Assembly: GCA_035301985.1 (NCBI GenBank)
Contig: DATGTE010000028.1
Location: forward strand, 124,001-188,000
DNA from: DASUXY01 sp035301985
GTDB taxonomy: Bacteria > Bacillota > Bacilli > Bacillales > Amphibacillaceae
Direction of reading: 5' to 3'
DNA: 64,000 nt
Positions within the stretch are counted from its first letter, which is position 1, and each line of letters starts with the position of its first letter. The notes beneath the pieces are model-generated. The model saw only the letters and a list, made by a program, of their open reading frames with translations, was not told the origin of the DNA and did not search any database. Below are positions 27,466 through 37,560 of this stretch, piece by piece. The position numbers and the translations under genes were made by a program.

Positions 27466-28026
27466 AAATCAGAAGCTTTTTTGTAGTATTTATACGAAAA
27501 ATGTATTATAATTTGTCTTTGTGTAAAGATAGAAAAACGTACTTATGTTCCAAAACTAAATCAATGGATGTAATCCAAAGATAAATGTTATACCTAGCTA
27601 GAAGAGGAAGGAATTCTGAATAATTAAACATTATGATTATAAGCAGGAATCCTATGTTATGATGTAGAATAGTTATAATGTACGGCAGAAAAATGTTTTA
27701 TGAGTCTTTCTTACCATTTTCAAAAAAGGCACTGAAGAGTGAGTACTATAGAAGAAACTAATTTTCTGTCGAATTCCAACGGATTACACGATATTTAAGA
27801 TTGATCCATATGATCCTTCTACGTCAATCCCATACAAAGGAAGGAAATTTTTTTCGACATTTTAAAAAATTTGTCGAAAAAAAGGGTTTTTAGTAGGGAC
27901 AACGAATTACTATTATGTAGGAACTTTTATCAATCGAAAAAACCATTATAAAAGTCCTAGGAGTCTAAATGTTCATGACGAAATCGATATGTTTATTTTA
28001 TAACTAGCTAAAGCTTGGTGGTTTGA
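27466..28026. other. Long intergenic region before dnaG
   Basis: 561 bases with no credible gene; yqxD, found here in B. subtilis, is missing. The region must hold the promoter of the dnaG-sigA operon; a TATAAT-like box (about 27509) is present but lacks a good -35. An inverted repeat sits at 27848-27884. No known riboswitch or ncRNA is recognised. Confidence 0.5.
27848..27884. repeat. Inverted repeat TTTTTTCGACA...TGTCGAAAAAA
   Basis: An 11-bp perfect arm pair around an AT-only spacer of about 13 bases, about 145 bases before dnaG. With T and A runs on both flanks it could be a bidirectional terminator or attenuator, or a protein-binding dyad. Confidence 0.6.
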
Positions 28027-29838
28027 ATGACGATGCATATACAGGAAGAAAAAATTGAAGAAATTCGTACAACAAATGATATAGTCGATGTCGTTAGTGA
28101 ATATGTACAATTAAAAAAACAAGGGAGAAACTTTTTTGGTCTTTGTCCTTTCCATGATGAAAAAACGCCTTCCTTTTCAGTTACACAGGAAAAACAAATT
28201 TTTCATTGTTTTGGCTGTGGAAAAGGCGGAAACGTGATTACTTTTATTATGGAAATTGAAGGATATAGCTTTATTGAGGCGATTCAACTTCTTGCTAAAC
28301 GGAGCGGTATACAGTTACCTAAAGCCTCCCTTCAAAAAAATGCGCAGTCAGGTGAAAGTCAACAACTTTTATCTGCATATGGCTGGTTGACTAAACTGTA
28401 CCATCATCTATTAAGGCATACAAGGGATGGTGTTGAAGGATATCGATATTTACAAGAGCGAGGTCTTACCGATGAGGTGATCGATGTTTTTCAACTTGGC
28501 TTTTCTCCTAACGTCAAAAATTTCACGGCAACATTTCTCGAAAAGAAAGGTTTTCACCAACAACTTTTGATTAAATCAGGAATATTGTCTGAAAAGGATC
28601 AACATCGTATCATTGATCGTTTCCAAGGCAGGGTTATTTTTCCAATTCGCAATCATTTAGGTAAAACCGTTGGATTTGGAGGACGAATTATTTCTGATGA
28701 GGGACCTAAATATTTAAACAGCTCCGAGAATAGTCTTTTTCATAAAAGCAGCTTATTGTATAATTTTGATTTGGCTAGAAAACATATTCGAAAACAGAAT
28801 GAAGTGATTTTGTTCGAAGGATATATGGATGTAATTGCTAGCTACCAAGCAGGTGTGAAAAATGTTGTGGCAACCTTAGGTACAGCATTAACAGAGACAC
28901 AAGCAAGACTCTTACGAAGGTATGTCGACACAGTTGTCATTTGTTATGACATGGATCAAGCAGGCATTGAAGGAACTTTTAAAGCCGCTGACTTATTACG
29001 ACAAGCGGGATGTGAAGTAAAAGTTGCTCAACTGACCGATGGTTTGGACCCCGATAGCTATATTGCCACATATGGGGCGGAGTCCTTTCAACAAAAAGTT
29101 ATCCAAGCAAGCGAAACATTTATCGGCTTTTATATAAATCAATTAAAAAGTACATTCAATTTAAGCATAGAAGGAGATCGAGTCAGATATATTGAAGAAG
29201 TGACCAAACAGCTAGCTACGGTTACAAGCTCGATTGAAAGGGAATATTATTTAAGAAACCTGAGTAATGAATTCAACATTTCAATGGACACATTGGTTCG
29301 TGAAGTGAAGAAACATCGACGACATACCGGTGGACAAAAGGATAAGAGTGATGAAGAAAGATATGCTAATAAAGTAAGCAGTATTTATCAATCCAAAAAA
29401 TTGCGACCAGCTTATTTCAATGCTGAGCGGCAACTTATTGCCCATATGTTGCAGGATCGTTGGATTGCTGAGCAGGTACAGGAGGAGTTAGGAGCATCAT
29501 TTAACGTTGATGACCATAAGATTATTGCAACACACCTTTACGCTTTCTACGAAGAAGGGCAACCAGCAGACGTTAGTTTGTTTGTCGAAAGGTTACAGGA
29601 AGAACGCCTAAAAAAAACAGTGACTGAAATTGCAATGCTTCCATTAGTTGAAAGTATTAGCGATCGAGAAATAGCTGACTATATTCGTGTCATTCAAACG
29701 GAGACCACAGCCGTTCCAAGTATTCAATCTCTGAAAGAACAACAAAAAATAGCTGAACAACAACAAAACCCACTGAAAGCGGCTGAAATCGGAATGAACA
29801 TCATAGAACTGCAAAAAAGAATAAAGCAATCAAATTGA
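28027..29838 (+). CDS. dnaG: DNA primase
   Basis: 603 residues. CHC2 zinc ribbon with C40, H43, C61 and C64 (CPFH, then CFGC), the RNA-polymerase-like core (about 115-250), TOPRIM with LFEGYMDVIA and YDMDQAG (about 262-315), and a C-terminal helicase-binding domain. Makes the RNA primers for replication. Starts with ATG at 28027 after AAGCTTGGTGG. Followed by sigA at 31 bases, the conserved macromolecular-synthesis pair. Confidence 0.97.
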   Translation: MTMHIQEEKIEEIRTTNDIVDVVSEYVQLKKQGRNFFGLCPFHDEKTPSFSVTQEKQIFHCFGCGKGGNVITFIMEIEGYSFIEAIQLLAKRSGIQLPKASLQKNAQSGESQQLLSAYGWLTKLYHHLLRHTRDGVEGYRYLQERGLTDEVIDVFQLGFSPNVKNFTATFLEKKGFHQQLLIKSGILSEKDQHRIIDRFQGRVIFPIRNHLGKTVGFGGRIISDEGPKYLNSSENSLFHKSSLLYNFDLARKHIRKQNEVILFEGYMDVIASYQAGVKNVVATLGTALTETQARLLRRYVDTVVICYDMDQAGIEGTFKAADLLRQAGCEVKVAQLTDGLDPDSYIATYGAESFQQKVIQASETFIGFYINQLKSTFNLSIEGDRVRYIEEVTKQLATVTSSIEREYYLRNLSNEFNISMDTLVREVKKHRRHTGGQKDKSDEERYANKVSSIYQSKKLRPAYFNAERQLIAHMLQDRWIAEQVQEELGASFNVDDHKIIATHLYAFYEEGQPADVSLFVERLQEERLKKTVTEIAMLPLVESISDREIADYIRVIQTETTAVPSIQSLKEQQKIAEQQQNPLKAAEIGMNIIELQKRIKQSN

Positions 29839-29869
29839 GTGTTTATGTAGTCTGGAAGGAGGGGGACTC

Positions 29870-30994
29870 ATGACCAAAAATAAATCTTCACAAACGAAAG
29901 AAAATGAATATGAGTTAACATTGGAACAAGCAAAAGAAGAACTCGTGGAAATGGGGAAAAAGCGAGGTACATTAGCATATGAGGAAATTGCTGATCGCCT
30001 ATCCCATTTTGAAATCGAGTCAGAACAAATGGATGAGTTTTATGAGTACTTGGGTGACCAAGGCATTGAAGTGATTGGTGAAACAGATGATGATCCTAGT
30101 ATGAAGGAAATTTCTGAGGAAGAAGAATCTAGTTCCGAGGATTTAAGTGTTCCGCTTGGAATAAAAATCAACGACCCCGTAAGGATGTATTTAAAGGAAA
30201 TCGGCAGGGTTGACTTGTTAACTGCTGAACAAGAAGTTGAGTTAGCTACTCGAATCAAAGCCGGTGACGAAGTGGCAAAACGTCGTTTAGCAGAGGCAAA
30301 CCTACGACTCGTCGTGAGTATAGCGAAGCGTTATGTAGGGCGTGGTATGTTGTTTCTTGATTTGATTCAAGAAGGAAATATGGGCTTGATGAAAGCAGTT
30401 GAAAAATTCGACCATACAAAAGGCTTTAAGTTCAGCACGTACGCTACATGGTGGATTCGCCAAGCGATTACTAGGGCGATTGCCGACCAAGCACGAACGA
30501 TTCGGATTCCCGTTCATATGGTTGAAACAATCAATAAACTGATCCGTGTCCAACGTCAGCTCTTGCAAGATTTAGGTCGCGAACCAACACCGGAAGAAAT
30601 CGGTGAAGAAATGGATCTTACCCCAGAACGTGTTCGCGAGATCTTGAAAATTGCTCAAGAGCCGGTATCATTAGAAACTCCAATAGGTGAAGAAGATGAT
30701 TCACACTTAGGAGACTTCATCGAAGACCAGGAAGCCGTTTCGCCGTCTGATCATGCAGCCTACGAGCTATTAAAAGAGCAACTTGAAGATGTTCTTGACA
30801 CGCTGACAGACCGAGAAGAAAACGTGTTGCGTTTGCGATTTGGGCTCGATGATGGGCGAACTCGTACGCTAGAAGAAGTTGGTAAGGTATTCGGTGTAAC
30901 TAGGGAACGAATTCGCCAAATTGAAGCCAAAGCTCTCCGCAAGCTAAGACATCCGAGCCGTAGCAAGCAACTAAAAGACTTTTTAGAGGAATAA
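29870..30994 (+). CDS. sigA: RNA polymerase primary sigma factor SigA
   Basis: 374 residues (B. subtilis 371). Region 1.1 is acidic and short; region 2 holds KFSTYATWWIRQAI; region 3 follows; region 4.2 has GVTRERIRQIEAKALRKLR. Housekeeping sigma recognising TTGACA/TATAAT promoters like those marked in this window. Strong GGAAGGAGGGGG ribosome-binding site. No rpsU lies directly upstream of dnaG, as in other Bacilli. Confidence 0.98.
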   Translation: MTKNKSSQTKENEYELTLEQAKEELVEMGKKRGTLAYEEIADRLSHFEIESEQMDEFYEYLGDQGIEVIGETDDDPSMKEISEEEESSSEDLSVPLGIKINDPVRMYLKEIGRVDLLTAEQEVELATRIKAGDEVAKRRLAEANLRLVVSIAKRYVGRGMLFLDLIQEGNMGLMKAVEKFDHTKGFKFSTYATWWIRQAITRAIADQARTIRIPVHMVETINKLIRVQRQLLQDLGREPTPEEIGEEMDLTPERVREILKIAQEPVSLETPIGEEDDSHLGDFIEDQEAVSPSDHAAYELLKEQLEDVLDTLTDREENVLRLRFGLDDGRTRTLEEVGKVFGVTRERIRQIEAKALRKLRHPSRSKQLKDFLEE

Positions 30995-31800
30995 TCATCC
31001 ATCCGGTTGAAAGCCTCGGCGTCATTTTGACTGTGCATTCAACAAACAATAAGTACAGGGACAAAATAGATAAGCATTGTATCCTTGTGCTTTTGTTCTG
31101 TTGTGCCTGAGCTGACTGATTAAACGGTACGAATACTCAACAAAATCAGTGAAAACAAGCGTTTTTGTTTTGTATTGGAGTGAAATGAATGGCTGTTCGT
31201 CATACGACAGTCATTCATAAAATAAACGATTGAAAAGCACTTACTTTCTGAAAAATATAGCGATCATCTTCCTTCGTGCTTTGTATATAAACGGTGAAGG
31301 CGTTGAAAAAATATTACAGAAGCGAAAACAGAACAACTTCTAAATGATCATCAATACGATAATTGTTATCCTATTGATATCGTTTTCATGAATTATAACT
31401 TATTTTACCGAAAGTCAGCCCATTTTGCAAACCGGTATGTTACGTCTTCATTTACACAATCGCCATCGCTGCTTAAAAAGAAATGCATGAAATATTTTCA
31501 CATATCGTTTATTGACAGTTTATTATTGATGTTGTTGCATCGTTCATACATAGATGGACGACTGAACACTAGATTTTATTGCGATTACACATGTTATCAT
31601 AATTATATGGATTTTTATTGGTAAGAAACGTAGCTATAAATGCTCGACAATTAGTGGGTTTATCGGTGTTTTTCTTACAATGGTCCTTAACATTTTATAG
31701 TCTTTTTTATCATAACCCTTTAAACTCATGACGATATCGAGTAAAATAAATATAGTTTGGTTAAAAACGAATATGGGAGTACATAAGGAGGAAAAATACA
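30995..31800. other. 806-base non-coding region between sigA and cccA
   Basis: No convincing gene. A weak terminator-like stem (ACAGGGACAAAA at 31055 with TTTTGTTCTGT at 31091) follows sigA, and a strong 12-bp stem lies at 31185-31218. A 78-codon frame at 31388 has no ribosome-binding site and a Tyr/His/Ser-rich composition unlike a protein. The last 100 bases hold the cccA promoter and ribosome-binding site. Confidence 0.5.
31185..31218. repeat. 12-bp stem-loop in the sigA-cccA gap
   Basis: ATGAATGGCTGT pairs with ACAGTCATTCAT (one G-T pair) around a ten-base loop. There is no T run, so it is not a standard terminator. Confidence 0.65.
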
Positions 31801-32178
31801 ATGAGTAAACGACCTTTAGTCGTATATGGGTTAATTGCTGGTTTAGGACTCGCTGCAGTTATTCTCATTTCATTCCTTGGTGCAAACCAACGAGAAGATA
31901 TTTTGTTGGCTGAAGAAGGTGGCGAAGTCGAAGAACAGCAAGAAGGAGAAACAGCAAATAGTCCAGAAGACGTATTCAAATCAAACTGTGCATCATGCCA
32001 TGGTGAAGATTTATCTGGAGGTGGTGGCCCGGATTTGACACAAATTGGTGGTAAATTATCTGCAGATGAGATTAAAGAAATCATTTTAAATGGTACAGAG
32101 AGTGGTGCTATGCCTCCAATCGACCTTCCGGACCCAGAAGCAGAAGAATTAGCAAAATGGCTTGAAGAGAAAAAATAA
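31801..32178 (+). CDS. cccA: Membrane-anchored cytochrome c550
   Basis: 125 residues: N-terminal anchor (about 8-26), a flexible acidic linker (about 33-55) and a small c-type haem domain with CASCH (C63, C66, H67) and the axial methionine in GAMPP (M104). An electron carrier on the outer membrane face, delivering electrons to terminal oxidases. B. subtilis cccA has the same position after sigA. ATG preceded by AAGGAGG. Confidence 0.95.
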   Translation: MSKRPLVVYGLIAGLGLAAVILISFLGANQREDILLAEEGGEVEEQQEGETANSPEDVFKSNCASCHGEDLSGGGGPDLTQIGGKLSADEIKEIILNGTESGAMPPIDLPDPEAEELAKWLEEKK

Positions 32179-32199
32179 GGATATAAGATTTAAAAAGAG

Positions 32200-32230
32200 A
32201 GCTTTCTGCGCAAACAGAAAGCTTTTCTTT
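32200..32230 (+). terminator. Rho-independent terminator of cccA
   Basis: AGCTTTCTG pairs with CAGAAAGCT, loop CGCAAA, followed by TTTTCTTTT. Confidence 0.85.
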
Positions 32231-32256
32231 TCTAAAGGAATGAGAAAGGGACGCAT

Positions 32257-32970
32257 ATGGAGAAGAGAACGATTCAGCTTTCAAAACGCTTGCAAACGGT
32301 TGCCTCATTTTTATCAGCAGGGACAACGTTTGCAGATATTGGTTCAGACCATGCTTATTTACCTTGTTATGTTTGTTTACGCGATTCATCAGCACAAGCT
32401 ATTGCCGGTGAAGTGAATGTTGGCCCGTACAAACGTGCCTTGAAAACCGTTCAACATTTCCAATTAGAACAACAAATTGATGTTCGTTTAGGAAGTGGGT
32501 TGTCAATTCTTCGTCCAGGGGAAGTTTGTGAAATTGTGATCGCAGGCATGGGTGGATCATTGATACGGACCATTTTGGAAGAGGGGAAGGATAACTTAGC
32601 TGGTGTTGAGCGGATTATCGCCCAGCCGAATATCGATGAAAGAAGTGTGAGACGCTGGTTAACACGTCATCGTTTTCTCATCACGTATGAGAAACTTATT
32701 GAGGAAAACGGTCATTTTTATGAAGTGATTGTGGCAGACCAACAACCAGCTTATTCAATGAAGTCTCGTTTGTCTGAAAAGGCATTACTTTTCGGTCCAA
32801 AATTACTCGAAAGGAAATCCCCTCTTTTTGTGCAAAAATGGAAAGGTGAATATAAGAAACGCTTTCGTCTCATTCAACAAATGAAACAAGCACAATCACT
32901 ACCAAACGAAAAAATTGTGCAATTAAAAAAGGAAATAGATTGGATTGAGGAGGTTTTAAAAGATGGCTAA
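32257..32970 (+). CDS. trmK: tRNA (adenine(22)-N(1))-methyltransferase
   Basis: 237 residues. The SAM-binding motif FADIGSDHAYLP (25-36), GEVNVGPY and the catalytic-region IVIAGMGGSLI (about 92-102) match TrmK (YqfN), which methylates N1 of A22 in bacterial tRNAs. A C-terminal helical hairpin follows. Overlaps yqfO by eight bases, the usual arrangement. Confidence 0.95.
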   Translation: MEKRTIQLSKRLQTVASFLSAGTTFADIGSDHAYLPCYVCLRDSSAQAIAGEVNVGPYKRALKTVQHFQLEQQIDVRLGSGLSILRPGEVCEIVIAGMGGSLIRTILEEGKDNLAGVERIIAQPNIDERSVRRWLTRHRFLITYEKLIEENGHFYEVIVADQQPAYSMKSRLSEKALLFGPKLLERKSPLFVQKWKGEYKKRFRLIQQMKQAQSLPNEKIVQLKKEIDWIEEVLKDG

Positions 32971-34078
32971 ACATTTGACAAATGAAACAATTTTTAAATT
33001 GATGGAGAAGTGGGCTCCACTACATTTAGCGTATGATTGGGATTCAGTTGGTTTACAAGTAGGTTCGTATCATCAACCGGTTAAAAAAATTATGATAACG
33101 TTGGATGTTGTTGAAGAAGTTGTCGATGAAGCGATAGAAAAAGATGTAGACTTAATCATCGCTCACCATCCGTTGTTATTTAAACCCGTTCAACAGTTGA
33201 ACGTTGACCAACCTAGAGGACGCATCCTTCAAAAATTATTGCAACACAATATATCGGTTTATGCATCCCATACAAATCTTGATGTAGCAAATGGTGGTGT
33301 GAATGATCTGTTATGCGAAGCGTTAGGTATGGAACCGAAAGATGTAATAGTTGAGACGGATACAGAGAAACTTTATAAAATAGCTGTTTTTGTTCCTGTT
33401 TCATATATGAACGAAGTACTCGATGCTTTAAGTGATGCCGGAGCAGGGCACATTGGGAATTACAGTCATTGTACCTTTCAAACTGAAGGCCAAGGAACAT
33501 TTAAACCACTTGAAGGTACGGATCCGTTTATCGGTACACAAAATACGTTAGAAAAAGTGCAAGAAGTGAAAGTGGAAACCATAGTGGAAGCATCCAAGTT
33601 AACAGCTGCAACGAAGTCAATGATTCGAGCACATCCATATGAAGAGGTCGCCTACGATATTTATCCATTGCAAAATAAAGGACCAACTTATGGGATTGGA
33701 AGAATTGGAAAAATGAAGGAGAACATGACTCTTCAAGCTTTATGCGAACGTGTGAAGAAAGCATATGATGTACCAGCTGTTAGAGTCACTGGAGACCTTG
33801 AGCAAAACATTCAAAACGTTGCTGTACTCGGTGGAAGTGGAGAAAAATATATCAAAGATGCACAAGCAAAAGGAGCGGATGTTTTAATTACAGGTGATAT
33901 AACATTTCATCAAGCTCTCGATGCAAAAGCTATGGGAATGTGCATTATTGACCCTGGACATCACGTTGAAAAAATTATGAAAGAAGGAACGAAGAAATAT
34001 CTTGAACATGAACTGCAAGGTGAAACTATTACGGTAATCACGTCTACTATTCATACAGAACCTTTTACCTTTGTGTAA
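32963..34078 (+). CDS. yqfO: Nif3-like dinuclear metal-centre protein
   Basis: 371 residues of the Nif3/DUF34 family with the long Firmicute insert domain (about 130-230) that resembles CutA/PII. Metal ligands: IAHHPLLF (about 67-74) and the C-terminal DPGHHVEKIMKEG (about 331-343). Proposed as a metal-dependent hydrolase or metallochaperone; its reaction is not settled. Coupled to trmK. Confidence 0.92.
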   Translation: MAKHLTNETIFKLMEKWAPLHLAYDWDSVGLQVGSYHQPVKKIMITLDVVEEVVDEAIEKDVDLIIAHHPLLFKPVQQLNVDQPRGRILQKLLQHNISVYASHTNLDVANGGVNDLLCEALGMEPKDVIVETDTEKLYKIAVFVPVSYMNEVLDALSDAGAGHIGNYSHCTFQTEGQGTFKPLEGTDPFIGTQNTLEKVQEVKVETIVEASKLTAATKSMIRAHPYEEVAYDIYPLQNKGPTYGIGRIGKMKENMTLQALCERVKKAYDVPAVRVTGDLEQNIQNVAVLGGSGEKYIKDAQAKGADVLITGDITFHQALDAKAMGMCIIDPGHHVEKIMKEGTKKYLEHELQGETITVITSTIHTEPFTFV

Positions 34079-34154
34079 AACAGTATCTTTTTGTTAGTAT
34101 ATATTGTACTATATAGAAGCTAGACGTTGATGTTCGCGAAGGAGGCGTCATAAA

Positions 34155-35468
34155 ATGGCCATGAACCTTTTCAATGAATTTTCCTTCCGTCCAATTTTAG
34201 TTGATGTGATTCACAAGCTTCATTTTCAACAACCGACGGAAATTCAAGAGCAGGCAATTCCTGCCATCTTAAAGGGTAGAAGTATTATCGGACAATCACA
34301 AACAGGATCTGGGAAAACGCATGCCTATCTATTGCCACTATTTAATGAAATAGATGAAGGAAAAAGCGATGTACAGTTTATCATTACAGCCCCGACTAGG
34401 GAACTGGCTATGCAGATCCATGACAAAATAAAAGAGATTGTCCATCATGCGAATAAAGAGCATGAATGGAGGTCTCAGTTGCTCGTGGGCGGAATCGATA
34501 AAATGAGAGCTACCCAAAAGTTAAAAAACCCTCCGCAAATTATTGTAGGAACGCCGGGAACAATTTTGGATATGGTCGATCGCCAAGTGCTATCGATTTA
34601 TTCAGCGACACATTTTGTTATCGATGAAGCTGATCTCATGCTCGATATGGGCTTTATTGAAGAAATCGATCAATTATTAGTCCGGGCTAAGCAAGATATT
34701 CAACTTCTCGTTTTTTCAGCTACCATTCCAAAACGTCTCGCACATTTTATGAAGAAATATTTGAGGAACCCATTGTTTGTGAAAGTTGATGACAGTCTTT
34801 TGCCAGAAACAATCGAGCATCGGCTCATCCATTTGAAACACCGGAATCCGACCGATTTGATCATCGACCTTTCTAAAATATTTCAACCATACGTAGCCAT
34901 CATCTTCGTAAACGGGAAGGAAGAAGCCGATCAAACGGTGCAAACGTTATACCAAAAAGGTTTAGAAGTTGGCCTATTACACGGAGGATTAACGCCACGT
35001 GAACGCAAACGCGTTTTAAAAGATATCGAAAATCTTCGCTATCAATACGTCGTTGCAACAGATTTGGCATCGCGAGGAATTGATATTAAAGGCGTGAGTC
35101 ACGTCATCAATGCCGAACTTCCGAAAGAGGAAGATTTTTATATACATCGCGTTGGAAGAACCGCTCGAGCAGGTATGGAAGGAACGGCGATTAGTTTTTA
35201 TACGGATGAAGATATTCCGTTGATTAAAAAACTTGAGCAAAAAGGGATTCCTTTTATTTATACAGATGTAAAAGATGGACGTTGGAAAAAAGCCAAACCG
35301 TGGAATCAACGCCACCGTCGTAAAAATGTACGAACGCATTTGGATCAAGAAGCGTGGAAACGCATAAAGAAACCAAAAAAAGTTAAGCCTGGATATAAGA
35401 AAAAAATGAAAAAGAAACATGCAGAAATGAAGCGAAAGCTGATGAAGAAAAAGAGCTATAAAAAGTAA
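34155..35468 (+). CDS. cshB: DEAD-box RNA helicase CshB
   Basis: 437 residues. Q motif QQPTEIQEQAI, Walker A QTGSGKTH (49-56), DEAD (157-160), FSATIP (motif III), RGIDIKG and HRVGRTARAG (motif VI). The tail (about 375-437) is very basic, for RNA binding. CshB acts in cold-shock mRNA unwinding and ribosome biogenesis. ATG at 34155 or 34161 behind AAGGAGG. Confidence 0.93.
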   Translation: MAMNLFNEFSFRPILVDVIHKLHFQQPTEIQEQAIPAILKGRSIIGQSQTGSGKTHAYLLPLFNEIDEGKSDVQFIITAPTRELAMQIHDKIKEIVHHANKEHEWRSQLLVGGIDKMRATQKLKNPPQIIVGTPGTILDMVDRQVLSIYSATHFVIDEADLMLDMGFIEEIDQLLVRAKQDIQLLVFSATIPKRLAHFMKKYLRNPLFVKVDDSLLPETIEHRLIHLKHRNPTDLIIDLSKIFQPYVAIIFVNGKEEADQTVQTLYQKGLEVGLLHGGLTPRERKRVLKDIENLRYQYVVATDLASRGIDIKGVSHVINAELPKEEDFYIHRVGRTARAGMEGTAISFYTDEDIPLIKKLEQKGIPFIYTDVKDGRWKKAKPWNQRHRRKNVRTHLDQEAWKRIKKPKKVKPGYKKKMKKKHAEMKRKLMKKKSYKK

Positions 35469-35500
35469 GTGTCGAATTGCAATAGGAGAGGTGGAATAAA

Positions 35501-36394
35501 TTGTTACAAATAGGTTCACACGTTTCAATGAAAGGAAAAAAGATGCTGCTCGGTGCGAGTGAAGAAGCAGCATCCTATGATGCAAATACATTTATGATTT
35601 ACACAGGAGCACCACAAAACACGCGAAGAAGACCACTGGAGGAATTGAATATTGAGTCTGGTCGGGAGCATATGAAAGCTCATGGAATATCCAATATTAT
35701 TGTCCATGCTCCGTATATTATTAATATTGCCAATACAAAAAAACAAGCAACATTTGAATTGGGCGTAAGATTTCTTAGAAGTGAAATTGACCGAACAGCA
35801 GCCATTGGAGCAAAACAAATTGTTTTGCATCCAGGTGCACATGTCGGAGCTGGTGCAGATACAGGGATTAAAAGAATTGTCGAGGGTTTAAATGAGGTAT
35901 TGGAAGATGACCGCGATGTGCAAATTGCTCTAGAAACGATGGCTGGTAAAGGTACAGAAATTGGGAGAAGTTTTGATGAATTAGCGAAAATCATCGATGG
36001 TGTAACACATAATGAACGATTATCTGTATGCTTAGACACATGCCATATCCATGATGCAGGATATGACGTCGTTCGAGATTTCGACGGAGTGTTAAATGAA
36101 TTTGACAAAATGATCGGTGTCGATCGCATAAAAGTCATTCACGTCAATGATAGTAAAAATGAACGTGGAGCAGCGAAAGACCGTCATGAAAATATCGGTT
36201 TTGGACATATTGGTTTTGAGGCACTTCATTATGTTGTGCACCATCCGCAACTTACCGAATTGCCGAAGATATTAGAAACACCTTATGTAGGAGAAGATAA
36301 GAAGCACAAACAGCCTCCATACAAATTTGAGATCGACATGATTAAAGATGGAAATTTTGATCGAAATTTAAAAGAGAAAATTATGAATCAGTAA
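35501..36394 (+). CDS. nfo: Endonuclease IV (AP endonuclease)
   Basis: 297 residues, TTG start after AGGAGAGGTGG. TIM-barrel trinuclear zinc sites are visible in VLHPGAHVG, IALETMAGKG, LDTCHIHDAG, HVNDSKN and NIGFGHIG. Cleaves at abasic sites in base excision repair. Follows cshB as in B. subtilis (yqfR-yqfS). The next gene is convergent. Confidence 0.96.
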   Translation: MLQIGSHVSMKGKKMLLGASEEAASYDANTFMIYTGAPQNTRRRPLEELNIESGREHMKAHGISNIIVHAPYIINIANTKKQATFELGVRFLRSEIDRTAAIGAKQIVLHPGAHVGAGADTGIKRIVEGLNEVLEDDRDVQIALETMAGKGTEIGRSFDELAKIIDGVTHNERLSVCLDTCHIHDAGYDVVRDFDGVLNEFDKMIGVDRIKVIHVNDSKNERGAAKDRHENIGFGHIGFEALHYVVHHPQLTELPKILETPYVGEDKKHKQPPYKFEIDMIKDGNFDRNLKEKIMNQ

Positions 36395-36485
36395 GGTCGC
36401 GCTTAACATTGATCTCCAATGACAAATGGTTTTTAAATAGGTGAGTCAGGAGTGTAAGAGAGGCTATTTGTGTAAACAATACGTT

Positions 36486-36767
36486 TTAATGAAATAAATG
36501 TTCAAGGCCGTAGGATTTCACCAAATGGATAAATAATTGTTGACCTTTTTTAGCCGTATGTGGATTTGTCATGTTTGCCAAATCTTGAAAGATTTTTTCA
36601 TGTTGTTTCACATCAAACGGGTTGAATGCCTCTTGGTGTATATAGTTAACAATATGGCGAGCTTCCCCTGATGTAATGGAAAATCCATACTGTTTACCAT
36701 AGTCCATGAGTTGTTCGGGTGAGATGTGTTTCAGTTTATTCATCATGATTTCTTTTAAAAATGACAT
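36486..36767 (-). CDS. yqfT: YqfT family protein (DUF2624)
   Basis: 93 residues, ATG behind AAAGGAG on the minus strand. All-helical, with MDYGKQYGFSITSGEARHIV, the hallmark of this small Bacillus family. Function unknown. Position next to nfo equals B. subtilis yqfT. The ABC transporter and zur genes that follow in B. subtilis are absent. Confidence 0.85.
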   Translation of the reverse strand: MSFLKEIMMNKLKHISPEQLMDYGKQYGFSITSGEARHIVNYIHQEAFNPFDVKQHEKIFQDLANMTNPHTAKKGQQLFIHLVKSYGLEHLFH

Positions 36768-37016
36768 TTTTTAGAAACTCCTTTATATGAATGCTACTTT
36801 ACGATATGCAAACCCTTTGAAAAATTCAACTTGTCCGTCACATGCACCTTTACACGAGGCAAAAGAAAATGAGCTTTAAATGATGAGAATCAAAAAAGAT
36901 GAAAACATACAACTTTCAAACGATATGATGAAATGATTCCAAAATGTAACATCATTATAATGTGATTACCTCCATAAACTATAAGCGCACCTCAATTTGA
37001 CAACAAAGGAGGTCCT

Positions 37017-37433
37017 ATGTTCATGGATGACAATAATCGCAATCGCAACAACCGACTTGAAAATACTGATGTTTCAAGTGAAAATCAACAAGGAGTCCAA
37101 ACAAATATAAATTCGCCTCGGACCCTCGCGAGTTACAATAACCGAGATGAGGAGACGGCTAGAGAATTAACTACGGATGCTAACGATGGTACACGAAACG
37201 TTACGAATGATGATAATGATACGGATATGTTTACCGGCAGTGCTGTTGGTTGGTCCGCCCTCGTTTTATCCATCATTTCTTTCTTTTGGTTACCGATTAT
37301 TTTTGCTGGAGCGGGAATCGTTGTAGGGTTTATTGCGCGAAATCGTGGTGCAGAAACATTAGGAAACATTGCTATAGGAGCAGGAGTCGTCTCACTCATT
37401 TTGACTTTGTTCGTCGCTCCATTTATGTTTTAG
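37017..37433 (+). CDS. yqfX: YqfX-like membrane protein (DUF4190-type)
   Basis: 138 residues (or 136 from ATG 37023; AAAGGAGG fits both). An Asn/Asp/Arg-rich disordered N-terminal half (1-70) precedes two membrane helices (about 78-100 and 113-135) in a DUF4190-like hairpin with FIARNRGAE between them. Similar to B. subtilis YqfX, a sporulation-associated protein by my recollection. Terminator follows. Confidence 0.7.
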   Translation: MFMDDNNRNRNNRLENTDVSSENQQGVQTNINSPRTLASYNNRDEETARELTTDANDGTRNVTNDDNDTDMFTGSAVGWSALVLSIISFFWLPIIFAGAGIVVGFIARNRGAETLGNIAIGAGVVSLILTLFVAPFMF

Positions 37434-37435
37434 GC

Positions 37436-37464
37436 AAAAAGAGGCTGATTCCAGCCTCTTTTTT
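37436..37464 (+). terminator. Rho-independent terminator of yqfX
   Basis: AAAAGAGGCTG pairs with CAGCCTCTTTT, loop ATTC, ending in six T. It may work for both strands in this convergent region. Confidence 0.85.
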
Positions 37465-37560
37465 AATGACTGCAGTTTTTAAGTTAAGGCACGTCACCAT
37501 TTTATTAATTGTATCTCGGAAGAGCCTGTGATAAAGAAGAAAGTAATCTTTCGCATATTT

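Noticed and set aside
31388..31624. 78-codon ORF between sigA and cccA
   Set aside because: No ribosome-binding site, odd composition rich in Tyr, His and Ser, no recognisable family.
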